Source of the DNA: Isoetes taiwanensis
Taxonomy: Eukaryota > Streptophyta > Lycopodiopsida > Isoetales > Isoetaceae
NCBI GenBank assembly: GCA_021234155.1
Contig: JAJEKV010000033.1
Span: forward strand, 13,029,614-13,093,613
Reading direction: 5' to 3'
Length of the DNA: 64,000 bases
The notes beneath the pieces are model-generated. The model was not told the DNA's origin. It saw only the letters and a program-made list of their open reading frames with translations, and searched no databases. The stretch's first letter is position 1; each line of letters starts with the position of its first letter. Made by a program: the position numbers and the translations under genes. Positions 1-10,964 of this stretch are shown here, in pieces.

Positions 1-1656
1 AAGAAGGATGCAGAAACCCTATTTTAGAATGGGTTTCAGATGCTTGCTCCTTAATATTTGGTTCAGATAGACAAAAGCTTAAGAATGGAAAAGCAACATA
101 CGGATAGCTTCTCAGCACGATTTGCCTCTGAAACAAGAGGATGATGTGCAATTCGCTCCTGTCAGCAGTTATAAAGGTGAATAATGGTATGGTGTGGATT
201 TAGATCTTATCGCGATAGAGCTTGTTAATAAAGTCCATATGGCAAAGTTGTGACAAATGTTTGGGCCATTTACTTTTCCTGCTTTACAGAATACCAGATT
301 TAGTTCACTATAATCCAAATCCTGGAACACAAATCCCACAACAAGTGCGTGGAGCTAAAACATCATTGGCCAAGTGTTCACCATTCCTGGAATTGAACTG
401 TTAACTTCTCTTGCGGAAGAGACACTTCACCGGTCCAGAGCCCTTTCCTGGCAGGTCCTGGAAATGTCATTGTTAAGTCCGAGCAGACGTTTGTCTTAAA
501 CTGATTATATTTTATGCCAATTATGTAGGTTGGAGAGTGCATGAGGTCATGTTATACACACATTTTACAAAGCATTTGGATGGCTCGGGTTGTTCCTTTG
601 TATAATCTGGGGGCTTTCCGGCAAAGGCTTGTACATGCATAGAAAGATGGTAATTAGACACCACCGGGGAGGCTTTTGGACCGCTATTTTCACAAAGTTA
701 TATTGCTTGAGTAGTTTTGTTTTGTTTTATTTAGGGATTGGCGGGGGTCACATTGTCGAAATACATTCAGACTACCCTCGCTTTATTTAAGGCACTTTTA
801 CAAGGATTAGGTTCACAAAATGAGGGCTATTTTGATGCTTCATTTACAACTCTTACGGAATTGGTTTTCGCAGTGGATTTGCTTTCAAATCGGGATGTGG
901 TCGTAGTTTAAATCATCTCTGGTAATAGAGAACAATTTTATGTTCCCAAATAATCTCCTATGGCCAAATTGTTGTATGGGGATAATTTATATGACTGATA
1001 TTGGTAATTTTTGTGGTTTTATGCTCAAGTGTGCAGCTGTTCTTGCACATAGACCATACTTCTTGTCATTCCATCGGATTCCTATAGAAGAACAGGGTAC
1101 ACATACAAAGAGATGTCGTTCTTTGTGCTTGTTAGTGTGTGCCATTGGAGCAGTCGTGGCTTCCAATAAAACCGATATGCAGCTCATGGATTACCTTTGC
1201 ATTCTGACCATATATTTGGAACGGTGTTAAACTTTATATACTATGCTGCTTTAACAAATGATGGCAAGACCAAGTGATGTAATCATAATCAAATTGAAAA
1301 TAGGTATGCATTTTAAAAAATGCCAGGGCTTGATTTTTTTTTTATGTATGATCTCTATTTTATTTATTTATTTTTTTATTTTGGTTATGCATTTGCCAAT
1401 TTAGTGATGTACGATCTTTGTCTCATTTCATTTGTTTTATACATTCATAAAACATGACTCTGGGCAAAGCTCTTGCACATGGAACCTATAGTATCCATTG
1501 ACGTGGTATTTCCTTTTGAATCACATTATTCTCCAGAGGTACATATTTTGTGTTAGCTCATCTTGTTTGCCACGAAATCTACATGCAAGTACATTCATTC
1601 TTCATCAGATAATGGACAACTACTGCCCTTAAAGTTTTCTTATTTTTTATTTTCTT
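1..1656. other. No recognisable gene
   Basis: The stretch is AT-rich with T-runs and only short unrelated open frames (all under 100 codons). None resembles a known domain, and no convincing splice-linked coding series is visible. It could be intronic, UTR or plain intergenic DNA. Confidence 0.5.
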
Positions 1657-2053
1657 AGGGCCCGAAGGGCCCAAAAAATTTTTCAAGATAACAACCAACA
1701 CACAACTATCATTAACATTAACTAAAATAAACCATTGCATCCAACACATTTAAATTAAAATCCCCCTAAAATCCCCTTTGGTTTGGGTGCATATTCACAC
1801 GGGGGGTTAAGTAGGGCAGCGAGAGCGCCGAAAAAAGAAAAATACATGTACAAATTAAAACCATTAGGTACATTCTCTCAAATCTTATAGTATTTTATAA
1901 ACCTCAATATACAGTATACAAAAACTTGTACAGCCATACCCCACAAACGAGGATCACTATATACGGTCCAGATCAAGGAATAAAGGGCAAATATGCCCAT
2001 CCGACAGCTCTCGGTGCCCGGAGTAACCCCCCGTGTGAATATGCACCCAAACC
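1657..2053 (+). mobile_element. Foldback (MITE-like) element with 30 bp perfect terminal inverted repeats
   Basis: Positions 1780-1809 and 2024-2053 are perfect 30 bp inverted repeats beginning GGTTTGGGTGCATATTCACA. They enclose about 214 bp without coding capacity. The left extension 1657-1779 starts with a GGGCCC-GAA-GGGCCC block. The whole segment is related, in reverse orientation, to 36200-36505, including the GGGCCC block, so it belongs to a repeat family. Its right edge abuts the 2.6 kb repeat exactly. Size and lack of an ORF fit a non-autonomous DNA transposon. No target-site duplication could be fixed by eye. Confidence 0.75.
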
Positions 2054-4668
2054 AACAACAGAAGCAAACATAGATAAACTTTGAGGTAAACAAGGAAATA
2101 AAAGTCAAAATAACAAAATGAATGATGTGTTTATTGCAAACCATATACTTTAAATTGCATACTCCAAATTTGAACTTTGAGTCTGACTCCGAATGCCCTA
2201 TTTTGATTAGTGGAGGTACTAAAAATCTTGCTAATCAATGCTTTTAAAATGTTTGAAGATGTAGTTCTGCTTAGCTTTATGCCACTAGATTGAGACATCC
2301 AAGCCACCTTCACGACGTTGAGTAGAAGCTGCAATCATCACATCCCTAAATACATTTGAACTTTTCAACATTTGAGATGTCAACAATTGTGTTTCTAAGA
2401 ACACAACATCACATCCATGAATACATTTGAACTTTGAACTTTTCAACATTTGAAATGTCAACAATTGTGTTTGTAAGAACACGGTGATATATAAGACCAC
2501 TCTACCATTACGAATTGAAGCTATCTCAACTGGTGTGAAGTCTTTATTGGATATCAACATACCAGAAAAAATAACTCATGGAATAGCACATCTTTCTTTC
2601 TGCAATAAGCAACACTTATGAACAATAAAGAATATGCAAATGAAACATGCATGTAGTCAACTTATACAAAATTTAAGGAACTTGCCAGAACTAAGAACTA
2701 ATGGATATGATGTAATAAGCGCATAGCATGAGATGTATCAAAGAGAACCATGGGCTGATGCTTTGTGTTGTTCATGTGTATCCTTGCAGAACATGGTAGT
2801 TACACCTCAAGATATGATTTTGCAGCAACCGAGATATCTTCTCGCCATTCTCAAGTTTCCTCTAATGAAGCATCGTCAATGATTATGCGAAAAGTAGCAT
2901 GTGTAGTCTAAAGGAGTCTGAGCATCCTAAGAATTTACAAGAACCAAGCAATGTTGGCTTCAGGCACTTATACGTAAACCAAACAAGAAAGTAATGATCT
3001 GCCAAGATAGCAATATAATGTAATCTGCTTCTAAGTTAGATCCAAGTCCTGTGATATGTATCCATGCTTTTGCAGGCTATGCCATTTCAAATCATTGAAA
3101 GGGAAGTCACTCTAAAGTATTCGTTGGCCTGGAAGTAAAGGATCTTCACATTCAATAATACCTACAAGGACGACATACATACCATTAGGATGCTATTGAA
3201 TCTTCAAGCTTACTTCTAACAGGAACGAATGTCAACATTTTAAGATACTTGAGCTTTGAAATAGAAAATAGATAGATGGATAAAGCTACCCAGAGAGGCC
3301 AGGGGCCATGGCGAGGCTGGCTCCAAGGCTAAGCATAATAAGTTGTGCATCCACGGGGCCAAGATACAACTTCATGAAAACCGAAAGAGTGGTATATAAA
3401 GTGTTCTTATCATTATGACCTTCGTTGCTTCATTCTTAATATGTTTACATCAACTTACTTAGCAACACACTAAGCACGATAAAGTGACGATGCCTGTTCT
3501 TGCCCTTTAGTGTTTCTTGGTTGCATATGCTCTGTCATTTATGAAGTACATCATAAGAGTCTTTATTAATGTCCATAGAAGACCACATTGCATTAGGTTG
3601 ATGGGGGAATATAATAATATAAGAATCTCCAGTCTATGAAAAAGTATGGTAAGAACAATACCGTCCTTTTGATGATCGGGTTCTCTTGGGGCTCTAGAAT
3701 GATGTTGAAGGACTAGGTAAGAATTTCAAACACTACACTTGGCTGGCTATAAACAAACTTGCAGATGCATGACTCAAAGTAAAGAGTGTACATTAATCTT
3801 TTTAAGGCTAGTAAAATGGCTTAGTCAAAATTACAGTGTGGTACTGGTACTGCCTAATTGTTACCCCTTTTTTAATACTTTACATTTTTTGTCCATTTGG
3901 AATGCACTTTATGTTTTAAATGGTTTGCTAAATAAAGTCACATTGCAGAAGAGATCCTTATAGTTATGGGTTGTGTTCTAAAACTTTGATAGATTCCTTT
4001 GACACATGTTCACACTTTGTTTGCATGTAGAGCTTCACGAATCTTTCTGTCATCAATTGCATGCACCCCATTTTTACTATTATTCTCAATGATCCATCCC
4101 TTGCCACAAAGTTTGCATCTCTGATTAACCCTATTCAGCGAACTCAGACATCCACCCATTCATATATCCACCCATTCTTTCGAAAGAATACAACTTGGAC
4201 CCAACCTTGCTTTTATGAATACACGATCTAACAAATTTGCTGATTTAGGTATATATTTTTGCTCTATTGGAATCCTCGCATGTTATTTAGCTCCTTCATT
4301 TCTATCGCTAAAGAGTCTTGAGATAAGAAGGTCAGATCAAATTGTTTGACATTTTCTTTTCTTTAGCAGATAGACGTAAAAAGAAAGACGTAATCTACTG
4401 TGTTCACATGCAATTGCGGACATCAAACATCACTTGCATGAACAATCAATCTTGCCAAAGGCGACAATAGCTCCAGGTGTTCCAACAATATGGACCTGAC
4501 CAACAATTACCTAATTACACGCAGAAGGCGCCTTCTCTTTGTATCATGTCTCTTTGCTCAACCCAAATTGTGTAGACTAATGATGATTGTCTATCTCATT
4601 TGCCACGGCTCATTCATTTAGCTATGAAGCAAAGCTCTTCATGCATAATAGATTCGGGCATCATTATG
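2054..4668 (+). repeat. 2.6 kb dispersed repeat, copy 1, left part
   Basis: This segment is nearly identical to 36506-39117 in direct orientation. Differences are sparse from 2054 to about 3340, then become denser toward 4668. No long ORF is present, and the short frames (for example 3739-3963) are shared by both copies only because the DNA is duplicated. The copy stops abruptly at 4668 where a 13.5 kb element begins, and the homology resumes at 18210. No gag/pol, primer-binding site or other identity was recognised, so the nature of the repeat unit is unknown. Confidence 0.9.
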
Positions 4669-4708
4669 CATTAGGGCGGATTTGGGGTCTGAAAATGGCC
4701 CTTATCTT
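4669..4708 (+). repeat. Left terminal inverted repeat of the 13.5 kb element
   Basis: The sequence starts CATTAGGGCGG and pairs with 18170-18209. The first 11 bases match perfectly, followed by gapped matches through a TTGGGGT block and an AAATGGCC block. Confidence 0.8.
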
Positions 4709-5346
4709 GGGCTAAAGATTTCCACGTCGATTCGCCCGGGACCAATCAGGTTTGCCTTTTTACGAAAGTCGAGATTACTTGGCGGGTAGAAGGATGAGCG
4801 GGCTTACTTGGCATCCACATGGCGTATTTTCATAGGGGATGCCCTGCGGCTTTTATTGCAACCATTTTAATGGCGTATTTTTTGGGAGTCGTCACGCCCA
4901 AAATAATGGTGACTTTGACCGCCCTCATCGGCGTCACCAACTCCCTTTGTCAAATTTTGGCCAAACTTGTCTTCATCACTCCGAAGCTCTCGTGCATCCT
5001 CTCGCCTTCCTCCTCATCCGCAATCCATGTCTCCTGTAATTTCGTGTTCTTGCCCCATTTACGTAACTCCCAAGGTCAAGAAGTGGGAGGTTTTGTCTCA
5101 ATAGGTTCGTGGGTGAGTATGTCGCCATCAACGAGGGGCGAGCATAGAGTTAAGCGACAAAGGCGCATCGGGCGATGCGGACACATTGGATAGGTAGGAT
5201 AAAAGAGTTCAAGTTGAATTCTAGCGCCGGAAAGTGGAAAGTATAACAATACGACATGCATATACCCCTTCTCGATATGGCCAAAGAGCTAATCTCCACC
5301 AAAACAAACTTCCCAAAATTGCCCCAAATGGTAACCACCTTAAACG
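4709..5346. other. Left subterminal region, no assigned gene
   Basis: A 124-codon plus-strand frame spans 4819-5193 and several overlapping frames exist on both strands, but none resembles a known protein or shows a convincing coding pattern. The stretch ends at the first GATCACACGACGCGAA hairpin. It may hold the remains of a short gene like those further right. Confidence 0.3.
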
Positions 5347-5413
5347 GATCACACGACGCGAAGCTAGCTGTCAGCTACTTAACTGCGTAGAGATAGTTTC
5401 GCGTCGTGTGATC
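5347..5413. repeat. Hairpin H1, arms GATCACACGACGCGAA
   Basis: Arms 5347-5362 and 5398-5413 are perfect 16 bp inverted repeats around a 35 nt loop. The arm sequence recurs in hairpins at 7547, 10024 and 10896, and in weaker form at 11988 and 12829, all inside the 13.5 kb element. Confidence 0.95.
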
Positions 5414-5436
5414 TTCTTATCTTTTCATTTCTTTCG

Positions 5437-6179
5437 TTGACACGTGTTTACAAACAAATTTATTGTGCAGGTTTATGTTTATCAGACGTCGTGGATGTCA
5501 TTCCGGCCGAAAGTATTAGTAGTGTACTTGTCGTGTATCACATAGACATCGGAATTGTCCTTTTCCAAGGTATGGATGCCGCGGACCTTGCGGGGTATAG
5601 GCATCCGGGTTTTCTGGACATGATTATAACGTAAAGGTCGAGGAAACCGAGCTTGAGGCCGGTTGAATTGCCCCTTTAAGTGAACTTTGTAAGCCACAGA
5701 CTAATGAGAACAATGTAATTGCAATGAAGAAATGCATGGCTGACGAGGTGCAAGCGGGAATGTCTGAAAACGGAGGCGTGAGGATGAGTTTCAAAATCTT
5801 CACACCGTTTGAGGTATTTGCTAACATATTCCAGATGGCGCAGGAAGTTCGAAAAGCTCCGAAGACATATACGTGCTTTCTCCCCCCTGCCGATTTTGTG
5901 GATGGCTTATTTTTGGTTCCGACCTGGGATGTTCGATTCCACGAATCATCCGGTCAACTAACAGAGGTCCGCGTAGTTAAGTCCTCCTTTAAGTTCAGAT
6001 ACTTTCTTCCAAAACAATATTTATACGTTAATTGTCAACTAGAACGAAGGAAACAGAAAAAGAGAGGTCGCACAACTTTTGGGAGCCGTTTGAGGACCAT
6101 AATAGACACTCCCGTCGCGGTGGATATTCGAGTATGGAGAGGGGAGGAAGTCATTTATACGGCCACCATGGAAGTTTAA
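5437..6179 (+). pseudogene. Unrecognised protein gene, interrupted by frameshift
   Basis: Two open stretches (5437-5634 and 5724-6179) and a bridging frame between them read as one protein of roughly 240 residues broken by at least one frameshift and an in-frame stop near 5667. The C-terminal 151-residue part is open from an ATG at 5724. It contains a run of aromatic and hydrophobic alternation suggesting beta structure, and a basic patch rich in Arg and Lys at about residues 105-120. I do not recognise a family. It lies between hairpin H1 and the histone-like gene, so it is probably one unit of the array. Coding status is inferred only from frame length and composition. Confidence 0.4.
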
Positions 6180-6512
6180 TGGCCATTATCGAGCTAAGAG
6201 TGCTAATGGAGACAGAGGAAATTCGGCGACTTCCATTATTTTATTGATGGCATTAGGGTTGGTTACTGAGGGCAAGAGGGAAATGTAAAGTTTAGTGAGT
6301 TAGCGATCAACAAGAAATTGTCTATCGGCTAAGCGCTTTGAATCTCGGTTTTTATTTGTGTTTTTGTCGATGTTTTTAGGGTTCCGTATTTTGTCCGGAT
6401 ATTTTTTAGGGTTCCGTACAATTATTTAAAAAACGTTACCATCATATTTTACTTTAACTGTTTTTTACTATTTATCTCCCGCCAGGTTGTCTATTTTTGT
6501 CGGTGTTCGTAG

Positions 6513-6519
6513 TATAAAG
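6513..6519 (+). promoter_or_regulatory. TATA box of the histone H3-like gene
   Basis: TATAAAG lies 25 bases before the ATG at 6538. The spacing would give a very short 5' leader, as is common for compact viral or replication-dependent histone-type genes. Confidence 0.5.
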
Positions 6520-6537
6520 CGTCATCCGTGAGAAGCC

Positions 6538-7452
6538 ATGGCAAGAACTAAGCAACCGCAAAGGATCCATCCAGTGGTGTAAGGCCAGGTGATTACATTA
6601 GTCCGCCTTCTTCATCCGACTCACGGAAGTCTCGATAGAGATTCTCCTCCTCCGACCATGCCTACCGAGAAGACCGGAAAAGAAACCGCATGACGCATCA
6701 GCGGGAGAAGCAGCCCCGGAGTAAGTAGGGAGGTGCACTCGGTTCGGAGACGAGAGGATGAAAATGTGAGAGACCGGGCGAAAGCGAATATGATGCCGGA
6801 TTAATTATTGGGCAGCCGCCTCTTCTTGCTCTTCCTCGCTCCCCCCTGTTCCTCCCGTGGAGGTGCCGGGACCTTCAAATCAGAGGAGGAGGCCCAACGC
6901 CAGAAAGGGGAAGGCGACCAGGAATGTGAGGAGACGGCCGGAAGAGTCGGCCGAGGAACGACTCGGCAGATGCCGGTGAGGAGGCGGCGGAAGAGTCGGC
7001 CGAGCAAACAGCTCCAAATGCCGGGTGGGTGAGGGTAGAGGCCTAAGCGGAAGACGAAGCCGGTATTAAAGCGCCCATGAGATTAAGAAGTATCGAAGAG
7101 CATCGAGATGGTCATTCCGTCTCCCATTTGCTGCTCGTGAGAGAGATTTCGCAAGAGTGTGGTGCGATACATCATACCGATTCTGAGAATTCAAGCAATT
7201 TGCCTTTAAATGCTCTTCAAATGGCTTCGAAGCGCTTGGTGTCTGGTCTGTTCGAGGACTCGCAGCCTTTGCGACAATACATGCCAAGCGGGTGACTCAT
7301 CATGCCCAAGGACATGCGCCCGCCTTACGCATAAGGGATCCCGAAAGTACTATGGTCAAAATTTTATGGCTGAATACAACAAGAAGAAAGACCCTTTAAA
7401 AAAAGGCCGTGGAAGTGCCTTTGTGTTTTTTCATATGTATAATATTTCTTAA
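6538..7452 (+). pseudogene. Degenerate histone H3-like gene with long tail
   Basis: The start reads MARTKQ, the invariant histone H3 N-terminus. After one lost base, T-A-K and S-S-G follow as in the H3 tail. From about 7010 the histone fold can be followed across several frameshifts: E-I-K-K-Y (alpha-N helix, about 7075), LVREISQE (about 7135, matching LVREIAQD), TDSENSSN...NALQ (about 7178-7220), SGLFED (about 7243) and, in shifted frames, HAKRV and IMPKD, then an A-R-L...G end (about 7280-7345). A Lys-rich extension follows to 7452. About 400 bp of basic, low-complexity sequence separates the tail from the fold, longer than in canonical H3. It lies between a TATA box and hairpin H2. At least four frameshifts argue for a pseudogene unless the consensus is faulty. 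A CENP-A-like variant is possible because of the long tail. Confidence 0.75.
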
Positions 7453-7546
7453 TGCAATGGCTTTATAAGCTTAATCTCTTAGTCCATTTCTTTCTTAGAA
7501 GCCTAGCTTCGCTTTGCATTTTTTTTTTTTTTAATGTTATACGTGA

Positions 7547-7616
7547 GGATCACCACGACGCCAGCAAAAGCATTGTGCTTTTTGTTGCACATAGTAGTCT
7601 TGGCGTCGTGTGATCC
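7547..7616. repeat. Hairpin H2 downstream of the histone-like gene
   Basis: Arm 7547-7563 pairs with 7601-7616 with a single bulged base. The right arm ends GTCGTGTGATCC, the family signature. It lies about 95 bases past the end of the histone-like frame and directly before a telomere-like repeat. Confidence 0.9.
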
Positions 7617-7618
7617 AA

Positions 7619-7642
7619 CCCTAACCCTAACCCTAACCCTAA
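7619..7642 (+). repeat. Interstitial telomere-like repeat, (CCCTAA)x4
   Basis: Four perfect CCCTAA units abut the right arm of hairpin H2. The 6-mer differs from the usual plant 7-mer CCCTAAA. It could be a repair scar, an old element end or chance. Confidence 0.9.
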
Positions 7643-7770
7643 AATGTACGGAGAAATCTCCCCACAACGGCCGTGTCCCCTTTCATAATCGACAACGGCT
7701 ACTTGAGTTCAAAAGTGACAACGCTTTACCGGCTCTAAACATCTTCTTGTTTTCGCCGTTTGCTTCGCCA

Positions 7771-9266
7771 TGGATTGTTATGTGAAGTTCACGGAATGGT
7801 ATGCATCCGCCCCTCATGACAACGAGGAAGTTCGCCGACCGCGATTTATCCGTTCTATTGCAAGGAGTTGGACATCATGGCAAACAGTAGCGAGCTTGGA
7901 TGCTATCGCGAGGTTGCTTTAGCTTTCACCCGCACCGCTTGGTCTCGGGCCGCGTCCTTCTGAGGATGTCCCCGGCTCGTGGATTCCAAAACCAGCTCTA
8001 GAGGAGGCGGCTTCCCATTTGCAAGCGAGGGGAAGATGTTTTTCAAGAATCTTGCTTAACGGGCTCCTCCCGGCTCGTCCTTGTGCTTAAGAAGGTATCT
8101 TATTTCTCTTTGCCGTTTGCATTTGCTAGTTATTGCATTCGCTTCGCCAAAACCAGAAGATATAATCGGAAACAATGAAATCTTTAAGCCAAGGGGGGTG
8201 GAGTTATGTGTGATGATGCTGACTATGGCGTAGAAATGGAGATAGATCTACAAGAAGAAGAGCAAGAATGTAGGAGTTTTAGCTTCGACAAGACTTGGCC
8301 TTGGGTGAACCGGAGGAGGGAGATGATTCACGAAGGTGATGAGGATGGGGATGAGGATGAAAAGAAGTTGTCCGACATAACGCCAATTTTAGTGGAAGGC
8401 AAAGAATACTTATTGCTAAGTGATATACCGAGGACCCCGCCTATGTTACTGAATGTGTGCTAGGGAAGACGAGCTTATCGATTACCTTGGCGAATGGGTA
8501 AACTTAGGCCTAGATTTTGAAGAGGATTTGGACAAAGAGATGTTTGAAGTATCTAATTATACCGGCAATGCTATAAAGCTTAAAGAAGCATATGAGAGGA
8601 AATTTTGGAGTCTCGATTTGCTCAAGATGAGGCTAATCTACCAACGGAAGAAGAATTCCGCGTCTCCGTGCAAAGTCGCCAACGGGATCTCTGAGGTTTA
8701 TGGCCCTTCACCAATCAATGTGCAAAGATAAGCCCGTAGATGAGGATAAATGTGAAGAAGATAATCTTGAGGGTTCTTATTTGTGGGAAGTAGATGATTT
8801 TTCTTGCCGACATGCGCGGGGACAGGAAAGATTGAAGGACTCTACATTGTTAAGATATATCTCAAGATTCGTTAATGGGGAGATAATCGTCTTCGTGGAG
8901 AACTTTCAAGTCCAAAGGGTGCGAGTTTGTCTATTACCTCCGTGCATTATGCATGTTCGGGAACCATTCCCAATTGGCATCAAACACGAAAGGGTGATAG
9001 CAATTCGGGGATGTCGTGTTACAATATTTTGGCGACCAAGCGGGTCTGGGCGAGCAATATGTTAAATTTTTAGGCTGGCCGGCTTGACTCACCCAAGGTT
9101 GGAAGTTGGGGTCGATAACATGGAAGTCATTGCCTTGTTGGATCGGTCTTGGCGGGGATTGAAAGAGCATGAAATTGGTGTTAAGCTTGAGAAATTGGAA
9201 GTTATATGTTTTCCAACTTGTATCGGTAAAATTATTTATGTGCGGATTGTCCTTAGAAATTCCTAA
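7771..9266 (+). pseudogene. Unrecognised acidic-protein gene, frameshifted
   Basis: A coding-like series begins at ATG 7771, passes a possible intron with donor GTATCT near 8094, and continues in frames 8206-8463, 8453-8731, 8700-9065 and 9084-9266. Each overlaps or follows the last as expected for one gene with frameshifts. The 8206-8463 part is strongly acidic (runs of Glu and Asp, with EGDEDGDEDE). The 8750-8900 part has a hydrophobic segment ending GEIIVFVENFQ. Total length would be about 400-450 residues. I recognise no domain. It occupies the next unit of the array, after hairpin H2 and before a weak hairpin-like arm at 9339-9359. Confidence 0.45.
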
Positions 9267-9338
9267 TAAAAATTATTTTATTTGTATTTATTCACATCAC
9301 GAGAAATACATCGGTCCGATTTTCTCATCATATCTAGG

Positions 9339-9359
9339 TTTTCGGCGCGGTGTGATATC
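9339..9359. repeat. Degenerate hairpin-family arm
   Basis: The right-arm-like sequence (core CGGTGTGATATC) follows the acidic-protein unit. The matching left arm near 9283-9305 is only partly recognisable. Confidence 0.4.
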
Positions 9360-9431
9360 TATCTCGAAGAAATGAAATATTATTGGAAAAACACAATTAA
9401 TTTATTTATTAAAATTTCGTGTGACTCATGT

Positions 9432-9440
9432 TATAAATAG
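9432..9440 (+). promoter_or_regulatory. TATA box of small gene A
   Basis: TATAAATAG sits 96 bases before the ATG at 9528. It is preceded by a GTGTGACTCA motif, which also precedes the TATA box of gene B. Confidence 0.7.
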
Positions 9441-9527
9441 AAGACCGATGTCCCGCGGTGACCTCCGTCGCCTTCCGCCTTCTGCTCATCTTCTACTTCC
9501 GGCTTCCGCCTTCCACCTTCTGCTCCG

Positions 9528-9904
9528 ATGGCATCATCATCTTCCTCTAGCAAGCGACCACGCCAAGATAGCACTCCCCAGCGCCCAGAGCTGCCCGTGG
9601 ACATCACCCTTGCAGTGGTGATGAAGAGATTCAAGGAGATCCATGATGAAAACAACCGCTCGTCGCCGAGAACAATGAGGCGTCGTGAGATTAGCCTTTC
9701 ACGGGGGGCTGCTGCGAAGGCGAGACGTTGAGCTCGTGGAAACATTCGCCATGTACCAAGAGGCTGACGAGCCCGCGAGGAGGGGCGGTTGAAACTGCTC
9801 ACATGATTTTCGCAGCCTTAGAAGATATGGAGAAGAAGTCCGAAATCGCGGAGGATGAGAACGCAGCCTTACGGCTTCAGCTGCAGGACATGAAAATCAG
9901 CTAG
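9528..9904 (+). pseudogene. Small coiled-coil paralogue A
   Basis: The N-terminus is Met-Ala, a run of Ser, then KRPR, a possible nuclear localisation signal. It is followed by L-P-V-D-I-T-L-A-V-V-M-K-R-F-K-E, the signature shared with B, C and D. A C-terminal segment in another frame (ALEDMEKK...LRLQLQD) has the heptad look of a coiled coil. The region from ATG to TAG is 377 nt, not a multiple of three, so at least one frameshift is present; an unbroken protein would be about 125 residues. I infer a small nuclear dimerising protein but know no family. It has its own TATA box and hairpin H3 beyond the stop. Confidence 0.65.
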
Positions 9905-10023
9905 AGGATCATGAAGATCCCTAGCCGTTGTATCTATCTATTTTTTGCTTCAAAGAAAAGTTTTCTCTATTTTTTGCTTCTATCTATCCTGTTGTTCCAA
10001 TGTATGTTCTGTTTTATTAAAAT

Positions 10024-10088
10024 ATCACACGACGCGAAATGCCTTGCTTGCAATTAGGTAGCAATCAATGGATTTCGCGTCGTGTGAT
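10024..10088. repeat. Hairpin H3 downstream of gene A
   Basis: Arms 10024-10040 and 10072-10088 are perfect 17 bp inverted repeats (ATCACACGACGCGAAAT) with a 31 nt loop. The loop is nearly identical to that of H4, showing gene plus hairpin were duplicated together. Confidence 0.95.
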
Positions 10089-10247
10089 CTCCATGCCGTT
10101 CTATTTTGCTTCAATGAGAAGTTCTATCTTTAGTTATGTATCAGTAAAATTACTTATGTATAGATTGTATCACCGAAATTATCAATAAAAATTATCACAC
10201 GAAGCTTTCTCGGAAGAAAAGGCGTTAGAAGAAGTAACGGTCCTTTT

Positions 10248-10316
10248 TCCTCACACGACGGAGAAGTAATGGTCGATTTTCCCGACCCACGGCATCCTTC
10301 GCGTCGGTGTGACTCA
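10248..10316. repeat. Degenerate hairpin upstream of gene B
   Basis: CTCACACGACGGAGAAG pairs imperfectly with CTTCGCGTCGGTGTGA. It lies just ahead of the gene B promoter, so hairpin relatives flank the gene on both sides. Confidence 0.55.
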
Positions 10317-10336
10317 AGCTACTCTGAAATCCCTAT

Positions 10337-10345
10337 TATAAATAG
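10337..10345 (+). promoter_or_regulatory. TATA box of small gene B
   Basis: TATAAATAG followed by AAGAC is almost identical to the gene A box and lies 116 bases before ATG 10453. Confidence 0.7.
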
Positions 10346-10452
10346 AAGACTTTCTATCTTGCCTTCGACCTCAGATCCCTCGCCTTCCGCCTTCTTCTGC
10401 TCATCTTCTCCCCCTTCCGCCTTCCGCCTTCCGCCTTCCGCCTTCTCCTCCG

Positions 10453-10811
10453 ATGGCATCTTCATCCTCCTCCAGCAAGCGACCGCGCCCAGAACTGCCC
10501 GCGGACATCACCCTTGCTGTGGTGATGAAGAGATTCAAGGAGGTTCACGACGAAAACAGCCGTCTCGTCGCCGAGAAGATGGAGGCGGTGGACAGGTTAG
10601 AATTCACTAGGGGGCTGCTGCATGAGCGAGACCTTGAGCTCAGCAAACAACATTAACAGGTACAGAGAGGCCAATAGTCGTAGGGTCGGGCGATTTTTAA
10701 TCGCACACAACATTTCGCAGCGCTTAGAAGATATGGAGAAGAAGCCGAGCCGCGGAGGAGGATGAGAACGCAGCTTTACGGCTTCAGCTACAGGATCATG
10801 AAGATCCGTAG
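10453..10811 (+). pseudogene. Small coiled-coil paralogue B
   Basis: This is the best preserved of the four paralogues. The first 68 codons are open: a Ser run, KRPRPELPADITLAVVMKR, then a charged helix with ENSRLVAEKM and ERDLELS typical of a coiled coil. The C-terminal part (RLEDMEKK, then LRLQLQD) needs two frame changes. The start-to-stop span of 359 nt is not a multiple of three. It is a tandem duplicate of A, as promoter, coding region and 3' hairpin all match. Function is unknown; nuclear location is inferred from the basic motif. Confidence 0.7.
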
Positions 10812-10895
10812 CCATTGTATATATATTTTTTTGTTTCAAAGAAAAATTTGCTCTATTTCTTGCTTCTATCTGTTCTCTTGTTTTGTTTTATTAAA

Positions 10896-10964
10896 AGATC
10901 ACACGACGCGAAATGCCATTCTTGCAATTAGGTAGCAATCAATGGATTTCGCGTCGTATGATCT
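10896..10964. repeat. Hairpin H4 downstream of gene B
   Basis: Arms 10896-10914 and 10946-10964 pair over 19 bp with a single mismatch (GTATG against GTGTG). The 31 nt loop is shared with H3. Confidence 0.95.

Noticed and set aside
3739-3963. 74-codon frame repeated identically at 38196-38420 as a conserved gene
   Set aside because: Identity follows from duplication of the whole 2.6 kb repeat; no codon-level constraint or domain.
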